A stretch of 64,000 nucleotides of DNA, from assembly GCA_030690545.1 (NCBI GenBank), contig JAUYGN010000010.1, positions 19,812-83,811 of the forward strand, given 5' to 3'. This DNA is from Solirubrobacteraceae bacterium. GTDB lineage: Bacteria > Actinomycetota > Thermoleophilia > Solirubrobacterales > Solirubrobacteraceae. Position 1 is the stretch's first letter; each line of letters starts with the position of its first letter. This document shows positions 45,231 to 53,255 of the stretch, piece after piece. The notes below the pieces were generated by a model. The model searched no databases. It was not told the DNA's origin and saw only the letters and a list, made by a program, of their open reading frames with translations. The position numbers and the translations under genes are program-made.

Positions 45231-46487
45231 ATGGACGAGTACGTCATCAGCAGGACGAGGATCCGCGGCCGCGTCGGCCGCGCGCTGGGAATCACCGCGC
45301 TCACGCTCGCGCTGGCGCCCGCGTTCGCGGCCAACGCCTTCGCAGGGCCGGGAGCGGTGCTGCTGGGAACCGCCGGCGACTACGCGGTGCTCGGGGGCTC
45401 CGGACTGACGAACACCGGCGTCAGCACGATCGAGGGCGACGTGGGCTCGTCGCCGACGCACTCCCAGACCGGCTTCGAGCCATGTCCCGCGGCCGACTGC
45501 ATCAGCCTGACCGGGACGAACCACGACGTCGCCGACCCGAACGACGCCGAGACCCAGCAGGCCAAGGACGATCTCAGCACCGCGTATCTCGACGCGCTCG
45601 GGCGCACCGGCGGCAGCGCGATCTCGGCGCCGCTCGGCGGGGGCACGACGCTCGTCTCGGGCGTCTACACCTCGGCGGCAGACCTCTTCGTCGGCGGGGA
45701 CCTCACGCTGGACGCCGGCGGCGACCCGAACGCGGTCTTCATCTTCCAGGCCCAGACCGGCAGCCTGACGACGGCGGCGGGCAGCAGCTCGGGCATTCCC
45801 AACACGCGTGTCCTGCTGACGAACGGAGCGCAGGGCTGCAACGTCTTCTGGCAGGTCGGCAGCTCGGCGACGATCGGGACCTACACCCAGTTCGTCGGCA
45901 ACGTCCTCGCCAACCAGAGCATCACCGTGAACACCGCTGCGACGGTCGACAGCGGCAGGGTGCTGGCCCGCAACGGGGCGGTGACGCTGGACAACAACAC
46001 GATCAAGGCGACCGCCTGCGCGACACCGCCGGGCGATCCGGACCCCGGCGGCGACACGGACACCGGCGGCGGAACGACGACGCCGTCCACGCCGACCCCG
46101 GTCGCCTCGCCGCCGCCGTTCTTCGTCGCGCTTCCCGCCGTGCCGACCGCGACGACCGTCGCGGCGCCCGCCGCTGCTCAGCCGGGCCGCTCGACCCTGA
46201 CCGGCCCGCGCCGGCCGGTCCGCGGCCCGTTCACCGTCACCGTGACCGGACGCAGGATCGACCGGGTGGTCTTCTACGTCGACGGCAAGTGGCGCAAGAC
46301 CGTGCGGGCCACGGCGGGGCGCACGAAGTTCACGCTCAGGATCGACCCCAGGCGGCAGAGCCGCCGCGTCCATCGCGTCACCGCCCGCGTGCGATACGCG
46401 ACCGCCAGCCGCACCCGTGACAGCTCGCTGCGGCTGCTGTACCGCCGGCCGGCGCTGACGCCGCGTTCGCCGAGCTTCACGGGCTGA
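45231..46487 (+). CDS. secreted ice-binding-like (DUF3494) protein
   Basis: 418 aa. The signal peptide ends near AANAFAGPG. Residues about 40-265 match the DUF3494 ice-binding beta-solenoid: VLLGTAGDYAVLGGSGLTNT, IEGDVGSSPT, VFIFQAQTGSLTTAAG, NVFWQVGSSATIGT and FVGNVLANQSITV. A Gly/Asp/Thr/Pro-rich linker (about 268-300) and a basic C-terminal beta domain (about 325-418) follow, similar in style to the tail of the Ig-repeat protein at 20997. GAGGA stands before the ATG at 45231. Ice binding is a family property; an adhesive role is also possible. Confidence 0.82.
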   Translation: MDEYVISRTRIRGRVGRALGITALTLALAPAFAANAFAGPGAVLLGTAGDYAVLGGSGLTNTGVSTIEGDVGSSPTHSQTGFEPCPAADCISLTGTNHDVADPNDAETQQAKDDLSTAYLDALGRTGGSAISAPLGGGTTLVSGVYTSAADLFVGGDLTLDAGGDPNAVFIFQAQTGSLTTAAGSSSGIPNTRVLLTNGAQGCNVFWQVGSSATIGTYTQFVGNVLANQSITVNTAATVDSGRVLARNGAVTLDNNTIKATACATPPGDPDPGGDTDTGGGTTTPSTPTPVASPPPFFVALPAVPTATTVAAPAAAQPGRSTLTGPRRPVRGPFTVTVTGRRIDRVVFYVDGKWRKTVRATAGRTKFTLRIDPRRQSRRVHRVTARVRYATASRTRDSSLRLLYRRPALTPRSPSFTG

Positions 46488-46492
46488 GCCGG

Positions 46493-47266
46493 ATGCGACC
46501 CGTCGCCGCAGCGCTGGCGCTGACCTGCGCCGCCGTCGCCGCCTGCGGTGCGGCGACCGCACCGGCGGCGGCCGCCGACCCGACCCGCGATCAGCGCGTC
46601 GTGCGGCCGGCCGACCGTCCCGGGCCGCTCGGCGACGAGCGGCTGTCCGACGAGCGACGTCTCAGCCGCTTCGCGGGCGCCGTCACGCGCGGAGCGATCC
46701 GCGCCCAGCCGCGCAGCGGCGCTCGGCAGGTGGGCCGCCTGCGCTACCTCACCGAGGACGGGCCGTTCGAGGTCTATCCGGTGCTCGAGAGCCGCATCGA
46801 CGAGGGCGGGCGCCGCTGGCTGCGGATCCGTCTGCCGATGCGTCCCAACGGTCGCACCGGCTGGGTGCCGCGCGGCAGCCTCGGCGCCCTGCGCGCGGTC
46901 CGCACGCACCTGCGGATCAACCGCGCGACGCTGCGCGCCACGCTCACCCGAGACGGGCGGCGCATCTGGTCCTCGCGGGTCGGCATCGGCAAGGCGGCGA
47001 CGCCGACGCCCGCCGGACGGTTCTGGATCCGCAGCCGGCTGCGCGGGCTGAAGAGCAACCCTGCCTACGGGCCCTACGCCTTCGGCACCGGCGCCTACTC
47101 GAAGCTCAGCGACTGGCCCGGTGGAGGCGTGATCGGCATCCACGGAACCGACCAGCCCCGCCTGATTCCCGGCCGGCCGTCGCACGGCTGCGTGCGCGTG
47201 CCCAACGCGGCGATCCGGCGTCTCTGGCAGCAGATGCCGATCGGCACGCCGGTCGAGATCCTCTAG
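46493..47266 (+). CDS. secreted L,D-transpeptidase (YkuD family)
   Basis: 257 aa. Signal peptide with a possible lipobox (AVAAC), an SH3-like segment (about 60-125), then the YkuD domain: IGIHGTDQPRL and the active-site block SHGCVRVPNA (Cys about 229). It forms 3-3 cross-links in peptidoglycan. The start lies 5 bases after the DUF3494 gene, so they are probably co-transcribed. Confidence 0.88.
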   Translation: MRPVAAALALTCAAVAACGAATAPAAAADPTRDQRVVRPADRPGPLGDERLSDERRLSRFAGAVTRGAIRAQPRSGARQVGRLRYLTEDGPFEVYPVLESRIDEGGRRWLRIRLPMRPNGRTGWVPRGSLGALRAVRTHLRINRATLRATLTRDGRRIWSSRVGIGKAATPTPAGRFWIRSRLRGLKSNPAYGPYAFGTGAYSKLSDWPGGGVIGIHGTDQPRLIPGRPSHGCVRVPNAAIRRLWQQMPIGTPVEIL

Positions 47267-47278
47267 CGCCTCACGACA

Positions 47279-47803
47279 CTAACCCGGCTGCGTCAGCCAG
47301 TCGCGCTCGAGCACGAAGAACAGCTGCTCGGCGCCCCAGACGTGGCGCACGCCCTCCACCTGGAAGCCGAGCTTCGTCAGCACGCGGCGCGAGCCGAGGT
47401 TCGCCTCGCGCGTGATCGCGACGAGGCGCTCCATGCCGAGCGCGCCGAACGCCTCGGCGATCACCGCGCGCGACGCCTCGGTCGCGTAGCCGCGACCCCA
47501 GTACGGGCCGCCGAAGGCATAGCCGAGCGCAACGTCGGGCCCGTCGGGCGACAGCGGGAAGAGCCCCGCCTCGCCGATCAGCAGGCCGCTCTCACGCTCG
47601 AACACCGGCCAGAACGAGAACCCGGCGAGCTCCTGCTGGGTCATCGAGCGCTCCAGCGCGAAGCGCGTGCCCGACAGGTCACGGGGGCCGCCGAGCAGGC
47701 GCATCGCGTCCTCGTCGCTGTACAGGACGGCGTAGAGCTGGTCGAGGTCGCCGCGCTCGTAGGGCCGCAGGACCAGTCGCTCGGTGAAGATCGGCAGCGC
47801 CAT
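47279..47803 (-). CDS. GNAT-family N-acetyltransferase (RimJ/RimL-like)
   Basis: 174 aa from the ATG at 47803. TERLVLRPYERGDLDQL is the usual start; YWGRGYATEA is the acetyl-CoA loop and NLGSRRVLTKLGF the late helix. Such enzymes acetylate ribosomal proteins, peptides or small amines; the substrate is unknown. It is convergent with the transpeptidase gene, with only 12 bases between. Confidence 0.85.
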   Translation of the reverse strand: MALPIFTERLVLRPYERGDLDQLYAVLYSDEDAMRLLGGPRDLSGTRFALERSMTQQELAGFSFWPVFERESGLLIGEAGLFPLSPDGPDVALGYAFGGPYWGRGYATEASRAVIAEAFGALGMERLVAITREANLGSRRVLTKLGFQVEGVRHVWGAEQLFFVLERDWLTQPG

Positions 47804-47858
47804 CGGCCACGATGGTGACGGGTCGGGGCGCGGCCCTGCGCTACGGTGCCCGCCGACC

Positions 47859-49499
47859 ATGAGCGCGACCCCGCAGCCCGCGTCCGACGTCGCGCCGGCC
47901 AAGCCGAGCTTCGCCGACCCTCAGGACGGGCGGCTCTGGCGGATCGCGCTCGTCGTCCTGCTCGCGGGCACAGCCGCGCTGATGTTCTACGTCACGCGAG
48001 GGCTGACGTTCAACCTCGACGAGTGGACGGTCGTCACCGAGCGCCGCGGGCCGGGCGCGCCGTCGCTGCTGGAGCCGCACAACGAGCATCTCAGCCTGCT
48101 GCTGCTGGCGATCTTCCTCGGGCTGCTGCAGCTCGGCGGCCTGGAGGCCTTCGCGCTGATGATGGTGCCGCTCGTCGCGATGCAGGTCGCCCTCGGCTAC
48201 GGGCTCTTCGAGGTCGCCAGGCGCCGCGTCGGGGCCGGCGTCGCGGTCGGCGTGGCGGCGTTCGCGCTGCTGGCGGGCCTGGCCCACGAGAACTTCCTGA
48301 TCCCGGGCCAGATCGGGCAGATGCTCTCGATCGTCGCGGGCGTCGCCGCGTTCGCCGTGCTCGACCGGCCGCGCACGGTGCGCACGGATCGCGTGCTGGC
48401 GGCGCTGATGCTCGTCGCGCTCGGCTCGTCGGGCATGGGCCTCCCGGTGCTGCTGGGGGTCGCGGTCGAGCTGATGCTGACCGAGGAGGGGCGCAAGCGG
48501 ATCTGGACGGTCGCCGCGCCGTTCGGCCTGTATCTCGTCTGGTACGTCGCCTACGGCACGAACCGCGCCGGCCTGGAGGAGCTGGGACTGAGCGCGCTGT
48601 GGGCCTGGACGGCGGCCAACCACGCGGCCGGCGCGATCATCGGCGAGCGCCAGATCGAACCCGGGCGCGACCTGCTGATCGTGCTGCTGGCGATCATCGC
48701 CTACCGCGCGTTCAAGCTCGATCGCGCGGGGCGGGTGCGGCTGGCGGCGCTCACGACGGTCCTGGTGACGTTCTACGCGCTGACGGCGATCTCGCGCCAC
48801 GACATCGCGCCGCCGTCCTCGTCGCGCTACCTCACGGTCGGCATCGTCTTCCTGCTGCTGATGCTCGTCGAGGCCGCGCGCGGCTGGAAGATCCGGCGCT
48901 GGGTGCCGTTCGTCGTGCTCGCGCTCGTCTGGATCTCGTTCGGCAAGGCGGACGGCAACGCGGACGCGCTGCGCGAGGGGCGCAGCCTGTTCCTGCAGCG
49001 CTCCGAGCACGTGCGCGCGTCGCTCGGTGCCGTCGAGCTGCTCGGCCGCGATCGCGTCGCGCCGACGTTCGAGATCGCGCCGCTGGCGGCGCCGTTCCTC
49101 GCGGCCGGCCCGTGGTTCGACGCGCTCGACGGCCTGCGCGGCAACCCCGGCTACAGCGTCGCGGAGATCGAGCGCGCGCCGGCCGACGCGCGCACCTTCG
49201 CCGACGACACGCTGATCCGCGCCGGCGGCCTGAAGCTCGGCCCGGCCGCGCCGCCGGAGGGTGCCTGCCGGCCGCTCGTCGGCGCGACGGTGCCGCCGGG
49301 CGGCGTGCGCGTCGAGGCCGGTCCGACGCAGAAGCTGACGCTTCGCGCGCGTCGCTTCGGCACGGAGTGGGTGATGGTCGGCGTGCTGCCGATCCCGCCC
49401 GGCGTGGCGGTCGAGCTGCATCCGCAGCCCGACGCCTCGTCGGCGTCCTACGCGCTGCAGGCGCGGGGCGCCGCGCGCACCTGCCGCCTCGGCGGATAG
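47859..49499 (+). CDS. multispanning membrane protein, unknown family
   Basis: 546 aa. About ten to eleven membrane helices (about 28-375) followed by a C-terminal extracytoplasmic domain of about 165 residues with two Cys. The loop after helix 1 reads NLDEWTVVTERRGPG, with an acidic pair where lipid-linked-sugar glycosyltransferases (GT-C) keep a catalytic Asp, so a GT-C-like fold is possible but not shown. TACGGT lies 11 bases before the ATG at 47859. The stop codon is inside a 20-bp tandem duplication. Confidence 0.65.
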   Translation: MSATPQPASDVAPAKPSFADPQDGRLWRIALVVLLAGTAALMFYVTRGLTFNLDEWTVVTERRGPGAPSLLEPHNEHLSLLLLAIFLGLLQLGGLEAFALMMVPLVAMQVALGYGLFEVARRRVGAGVAVGVAAFALLAGLAHENFLIPGQIGQMLSIVAGVAAFAVLDRPRTVRTDRVLAALMLVALGSSGMGLPVLLGVAVELMLTEEGRKRIWTVAAPFGLYLVWYVAYGTNRAGLEELGLSALWAWTAANHAAGAIIGERQIEPGRDLLIVLLAIIAYRAFKLDRAGRVRLAALTTVLVTFYALTAISRHDIAPPSSSRYLTVGIVFLLLMLVEAARGWKIRRWVPFVVLALVWISFGKADGNADALREGRSLFLQRSEHVRASLGAVELLGRDRVAPTFEIAPLAAPFLAAGPWFDALDGLRGNPGYSVAEIERAPADARTFADDTLIRAGGLKLGPAAPPEGACRPLVGATVPPGGVRVEAGPTQKLTLRARRFGTEWVMVGVLPIPPGVAVELHPQPDASSASYALQARGAARTCRLGG

Positions 49500-49524
49500 G
49501 CAACCGCCTCGGCGGATAGGCAAC
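49484..49524 (+). repeat. 20-bp direct tandem duplication across a stop codon
   Basis: Two exact copies of CCGCCTCGGCGGATAGGCAA stand head to tail; the first contains the stop codon (TAG at 49497-49499) of the membrane protein gene. Each copy holds the mini-hairpin CCGCC-TC-GGCGG. Confidence 0.8.
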
Positions 49525-49584
49525 GACGCGATCGCCGCGCCGACCGTGCTCGCCGGACCGCGATCGTGACTGGGGGCGTAGGAC

Positions 49585-49613
49585 CCGCCGCGGCGCCCAG
49601 GGCGCCGCGGCGG
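49585..49613. terminator. strong bidirectional hairpin between convergent genes
   Basis: A 13-bp perfect stem of G and C bases surrounds a CAG loop; outer GGACC/GGTCC bases can extend it. It lies between the plus-strand membrane protein gene and the minus-strand secreted protein gene, so it can end both. Confidence 0.7.
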
Positions 49614-49632
49614 CAGGGTCCGCTCGCTCAGA

Positions 49633-50274
49633 TCAGGGGGCGACTTCGGTCAGGTTGATGCTGCCGACCTTCGTCGCGATGATCGACGTCTCCGAGGCGC
49701 GCCATGGTGCGTTGGCCGAGCACTGCAGGAAGAACTCCGTCGACTCGTTGACGGTCCGCGTCATCTGCGTCGACAGCGTCGTCGGCGTCTGGCGGTCGTT
49801 GACGACGATCGTTCCGAGCGACGAATGCGTCGGTCCGCCCGTGTCCAGCGTGCACGTTCCGCCGAGCGATCCGTTGGCGCCGATCAGCGCCGCGATCGGA
49901 TCGGTCGGTCCCGCGAAGGCGGTCATGACGGTGCTCGCCTGCACGACATAGGCACCCGCGGGCACCGTGACCCCGGCGACCTTGGTGATCACGTTCGCCG
50001 GCTGTCCCTCGGGGCCGGCCTTGCGAACCGCCTCGTAGACGGCCTCGCCGCCGGCTGCCGGAGCCGCGCCACGCCTGCCGAAGAGCAGGTTCTGCGAGCC
50101 CTTGGACAGCTTGTTGGACGTGATCGTTCCGTTCTTGATGTCGACACCCTGGATCGTGCCGTTGCGAATGTCCTTGCTCGTGATCATCGTCGCGGCGACG
50201 GCGCTGCCCGTGCATGCGACCACCAGAGCGATGATCGAGATCAAGAGCGCCGGGCTGGGCGGTCGAAGTTTCAT
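49633..50274 (-). CDS. secreted protein with N-terminal 'ITSKDIRNGTI' repeats
   Basis: 213 aa. Signal peptide (about 1-28), then short repeats ITSKDIRNGTI-QGVDIKNGTI-TSNKL, a pattern frequent in secreted proteins of Thermoleophilia and other actinobacteria. The rest is a beta-rich domain (about 75-213) with two Cys (TCTLD, LQCSAN). No enzyme motif. It is convergent with the upstream membrane protein gene and divergent from the nitrilase gene. Function unknown. Confidence 0.7.
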   Translation of the reverse strand: MKLRPPSPALLISIIALVVACTGSAVAATMITSKDIRNGTIQGVDIKNGTITSNKLSKGSQNLLFGRRGAAPAAGGEAVYEAVRKAGPEGQPANVITKVAGVTVPAGAYVVQASTVMTAFAGPTDPIAALIGANGSLGGTCTLDTGGPTHSSLGTIVVNDRQTPTTLSTQMTRTVNESTEFFLQCSANAPWRASETSIIATKVGSINLTEVAP

Positions 50275-50476
50275 GTCTGCGGTTCTCCCCTGGTCTAGGC
50301 CGGCTCGGTTGTCATACCTGTGGCGTGCGTGCGATGCGGTGCTCCGTCACCTGAGCCCGCCGCGCACGACTCCTACCCCGAGCAGGGACTCCGCAAAATG
50401 TCGCCTTGGCCGGCACGATAGACCCTGCGCACGACATCTGAAAGGGCGTGTTCCCGGCGGAGTAGCATCATTTGCG

Positions 50477-50492
50477 TTGACTGACCAGTCAA
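50477..50492. promoter_or_regulatory. TetR-type operator before nitrilase-tetR
   Basis: TTGACTGACCAGTCAA is a palindrome except for its two central bases. It lies 26 bases before the nitrilase start and 8 bases after a TAGCAT (50463-50468) that could be the -10, so a bound repressor would block transcription. The repressor is probably encoded by the second gene of the operon. Confidence 0.65.
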
Positions 50493-50518
50493 TCCGCCCA
50501 CCTTCCACGAGAGAGCGC

Positions 50519-51349
50519 ATGCGCGTCGCAGCCGTCCAGCTGACCTCCACCGCCGACTTCGACGGCAACCTCGAGCGCGCCGACCGCCTCACGCGCGCGG
50601 CCGCCGCCGACGGTGCGCAGCTCGTCGTCCTGCCCGAGAAGTGGAGCGCGCTCGGGGACGGCGCGGCGCTCGTCGCGGGCGCCCAGCCGATCGACGGACC
50701 GGCGATCGCGTGGGCGCGGGCCGTGGCGCGCGAGCTCGGCATCGAGCTCGTCGCCGGCTCGTTCTCCGAGCGCGTCGACGACGAGCCGAGGCTGTCCAAC
50801 ACCTCGGTCCACGTCGGCCCGGACGGCGACCTGCGCGCGAGCTACCGCAAGGTCCACATGTTCGACGTCGTCGTCGAGCGCACCGTCTACCGCGAGTCCG
50901 AGCACGAGCAGCCCGGTGACGAGCTCGTCGTCAGCGCGACCGCCGGCGGCGTCGAGCTGGGGCTGAGCATCTGCTACGACATTCGCTTTCCGGAGCTGTA
51001 CCGGATCCTCGCGATCCGCGGCGCCCGGATCTTCACCGTTCCCGCCGCGTTCACGGTCCCGACGACGCGCGACCACTGGGAGATCCTGCTGCGCGCCCGC
51101 GCGATCGAGGACCAGGCGTTCGTCGTCGCGGCCAACCAGATCGGCGAGCACGCTCCCGGCCTGCGCTCCGGCGGGCGCTCGATGATCGTCGACCCGTGGG
51201 GTCTCGTGCTCGCGCGCGCGGCCGATCGCGAGTGCCACGTCGTCGCCGACCTCGATCTCGACGCGCAGGCGCAGATCCGCCGCGAGCTGCCGGCGCTCGC
51301 CAACCGCCGTCCGAGTGCCTATCGCTGGCCCGCCGAGGTGGGCGCGTGA
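50519..51349 (+). CDS. nitrilase-superfamily amidohydrolase (Nit1/Nit2-like)
   Basis: 276 aa. The catalytic triad is clear: Glu in VVLPEKWS, Lys in YRKVHMFDV and Cys in SICYDIRFPELYR. The sequence order and length fit the Nit branch (omega-amidase or deaminated-glutathione amidase-like). It hydrolyses a carbon-nitrogen amide bond. ATG at 50519 starts the conserved fold; the stop overlaps the tetR start (TGATG-type). Confidence 0.87.
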   Translation: MRVAAVQLTSTADFDGNLERADRLTRAAAADGAQLVVLPEKWSALGDGAALVAGAQPIDGPAIAWARAVARELGIELVAGSFSERVDDEPRLSNTSVHVGPDGDLRASYRKVHMFDVVVERTVYRESEHEQPGDELVVSATAGGVELGLSICYDIRFPELYRILAIRGARIFTVPAAFTVPTTRDHWEILLRARAIEDQAFVVAANQIGEHAPGLRSGGRSMIVDPWGLVLARAADRECHVVADLDLDAQAQIRRELPALANRRPSAYRWPAEVGA

Positions 51350-51981
51350 TGGCGTCCTCCGCGCAGCGCGCCGGCGGCGCGGACAAGCGCCGCATGATCC
51401 TCGACGCTGCCGTCGTGGCGTTCGCGACGCGCGGCTTTCATGCCTGCCGCGTGTCGGACATCGCCGACCAGGCGAACGTCGCCTACGGCCTCGTCTACCA
51501 CTACTTCCGCTCCAAGGACGAGGTCCTCGACACGCTCTTCCTCGAGCGCTGGAACGTCCTGCTGGAGGTCATCGCCGAGATCGACGGCCATCCGCTTCCG
51601 GCGCGCGAGAAGCTGCACGCGATCGCCTCGTTCATCATCGACTCCTACCGCCACGACCCCGACCTGATGAAGGTCATCATCGTCGAGGTCACGCGCGCCG
51701 CGAACTCCTTCGGGCGCACCCACCTGGCGAAGATCCGCGAGGCGTATGAGCTGATCGCCGACATCGTCGGCAAGGCGCAGGCGGACGGCTCGTTTCGCTC
51801 CGAGGTGACGCCGACGTTCGCAGCGCTCGCCTTCTACGGTGCGATCGAGCAGGTCCTGACAGGCTGGATCTTCGACACGCTGCCGCAGGGCGAGGCCGAG
51901 TTCGACCAGGCCAAGGCGTTCATCGTCGAGACGATCTGCGGCGGACTCGACGCAAATCGACCATCCACCCGACCCGTCTGA
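51349..51981 (+). CDS. TetR-family regulator (FadR-like)
   Basis: 210 aa. An N-terminal helix-turn-helix (ILDAAVVAFATRGFHAC, IADQANVAYGLVYHYFRSKDEVL) and a TetR C-terminal ligand domain of the acyl-CoA-responsive FadR type (FIIDSYRHDPDLMKVIIVEVTR, VLTGWIF). It probably represses its own operon through the palindrome at 50477 and perhaps the dehydrogenase pair at 38.9-39.1 kb. The acyl-CoA ligand is an inference from family resemblance. Confidence 0.85.
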   Translation: MASSAQRAGGADKRRMILDAAVVAFATRGFHACRVSDIADQANVAYGLVYHYFRSKDEVLDTLFLERWNVLLEVIAEIDGHPLPAREKLHAIASFIIDSYRHDPDLMKVIIVEVTRAANSFGRTHLAKIREAYELIADIVGKAQADGSFRSEVTPTFAALAFYGAIEQVLTGWIFDTLPQGEAEFDQAKAFIVETICGGLDANRPSTRPV

Positions 51982-51994
51982 GAGGATGCACACG

Positions 51995-52132
51995 ATGCCA
52001 AGCAACGACATGGCCAAGCGCCTGATCTGGTCCGGCCTGCTCGCCGGCCTCGGCGCGCTCGCCTCGGTGGCGACGACGCGCGCGGCGACGATGATTTGGC
52101 GGCGGGTCTACGGGGAAGAGCCGCCCGAGTGA
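51995..52132 (+). CDS. 45-residue membrane protein, DUF4235-like
   Basis: A short gene: ATG at 51995, one membrane helix (LIWSGLLAGLGALASVATT) and a C-terminal WRRVYGEEPPE, which matches the end of DUF4235 proteins (usually about 90 aa). GAGAGGA precedes it at 51980-51986. Its stop overlaps the next start (GTGA). It is the first of four small envelope genes. Function unknown. Confidence 0.7.
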   Translation: MPSNDMAKRLIWSGLLAGLGALASVATTRAATMIWRRVYGEEPPE

Positions 52133-52518
52133 GTCCCGAAGCCCGCAACGAGGATGCAGCGGCCGGCGAAGGCGCGAGCGCGCCCGTCGACAAGCAGCCC
52201 GTCGTCGAGGGCGAAGCCGTCGAGCTCACCGCGTCCGCGCCCGAATCCCCGGCGATCCACCACTCCGCGCCCGGGCCGATGCCCTTCCCGGTCGCCGAGC
52301 AGCCGGTCGCGGTCGCCTCGCCGGGCCCCGGACCCGATCCCGTCACGCCGCTGGGCGACAGCGCCGAGGCCTTCGCCTCCGGTCATGCGGCGACGCCCGG
52401 GACGTCCTGGCAGGAGCCGCTGCAGGCACTGGTCGACGAGCGGCCCGAAGTCCTCGTCGGCGCGGCGTTCGCCGGCGGCCTGCTCACCGCGATGATCCTC
52501 CGTCGCCTTGGCAACTGA
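52129..52518 (+). CDS. small Pro-rich protein with C-terminal membrane helix
   Basis: 129 aa from a GTG overlapping the upstream stop. About 100 residues are Pro/Ala/Glu-rich and disordered, followed by a short soluble helix and one membrane helix (VLVGAAFAGGLLTAMILRRLG). The tail arrangement is common in actinobacterial cassettes with holin-X and DUF3618 proteins. No enzyme motif. Its end overlaps the holin-X gene by 11 bases. Confidence 0.7.
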   Translation: MSPEARNEDAAAGEGASAPVDKQPVVEGEAVELTASAPESPAIHHSAPGPMPFPVAEQPVAVASPGPGPDPVTPLGDSAEAFASGHAATPGTSWQEPLQALVDERPEVLVGAAFAGGLLTAMILRRLGN

Positions 52519-52921
52519 CAACACGACCCAAGATCTCGGGCAGACGGTCGCCGACATCAGCGAGCGCGTCTCCCTGCTCGTGCACGAGGAGATCGAGCTC
52601 GCCAAGGCCGAGGTGACCGCGAAGGTCACCAAGCTGCTGCGCGGGATCGTCATCGGCGTGGCGGCGGGGATCTTCGCCGTCGTCGGCCTGCTGTTCCTGC
52701 TGCACGGGCTGGCCTGGCTGGCGTGGTTCGTGCTCCCCGTCGGCAACAGCTCGTACTTCTGGGGCTTCTTCTTCGTCGCCGGGCTGCTGTTCGTGCTGGG
52801 CGGCCTGGCCGGGTTCCTGGCGGCGAAGTTCTTCAAGGAGAGCACGCCGCCGGTGCCGACGATGGCGATCGACGAGGCGAGCAAGATCCGCAAGACCTTC
52901 TCGCGCAAGAAGCAGCCCTAG
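52508..52921 (+). CDS. holin-X (Phage_holin_3_6) family membrane protein
   Basis: 137 aa. An amphipathic N-terminal helix (TVADISERVSLLVHEEIELAKAEV) leads into two membrane helices (about 48-70 and 80-105), the plan of actinobacterial holin-X superfamily III. TTG start inside the previous gene. Despite the name these are resident chromosomal genes, not phage; no lysis genes are near. It probably acts in the envelope. Confidence 0.8.
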   Translation: MATDNTTQDLGQTVADISERVSLLVHEEIELAKAEVTAKVTKLLRGIVIGVAAGIFAVVGLLFLLHGLAWLAWFVLPVGNSSYFWGFFFVAGLLFVLGGLAGFLAAKFFKESTPPVPTMAIDEASKIRKTFSRKKQP

Positions 52922-52923
52922 CC

Positions 52924-53148
52924 ATGGCCACGCGCACACCCGAGGAGATCCGCGCATCGATCGAGGCCAACCGCCGCGAGCTGGGCACGTCGCTCGAGCG
53001 CCTGCACGCGGAGATCGCGGTGCTGACCGACTGGCGCGGCCAGCTCGTCAAGCATCAGAAGCAGGCCGTCATCGGCGCGGCCGTCGCGGGCTTCCTCGTC
53101 GGTGGCGGGATCGCCGCCATCGGCGGGCTGTTTCGCCGCAAGCGCTGA
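52924..53148 (+). CDS. DUF3618 protein
   Basis: 74 aa. RTPEEIRASIEANRRELGTSLERL is the DUF3618 signature, followed by a linker and one membrane helix (AVIGAAVAGFLVGGGIAAIG) with a basic tail. It is two bases after the holin-X stop and closes the four-gene cassette. Function unknown; the family recurs beside holin-X in actinobacteria. Confidence 0.82.
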   Translation: MATRTPEEIRASIEANRRELGTSLERLHAEIAVLTDWRGQLVKHQKQAVIGAAVAGFLVGGGIAAIGGLFRRKR

Positions 53149-53167
53149 GCCGGTCGCGACGCCGACA

Positions 53168-53197
53168 GGGCCCGGCGTCGGGCACCGACGCCGGCCC
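53168..53197. terminator. hairpin after the DUF3618 gene
   Basis: GGGCCCGGCGTCGG and CCGACGCCGGCCC pair over 13 bases with one bulged C around a GCA loop, 20 bases after the stop codon. It probably ends the small-gene operon. Confidence 0.6.
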
Positions 53198-53255
53198 GGG
53201 AGCCGCTCGGCGCCCCGCGATCCGCGCCGTCCGGGGCGCTCCATAGATTCACGGC

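Noticed and set aside
52508..52921. Holin gene as evidence of a prophage
   Set aside because: Holin-X proteins are ordinary chromosomal genes in actinobacteria, and no phage structural, lysis or integrase genes are present.
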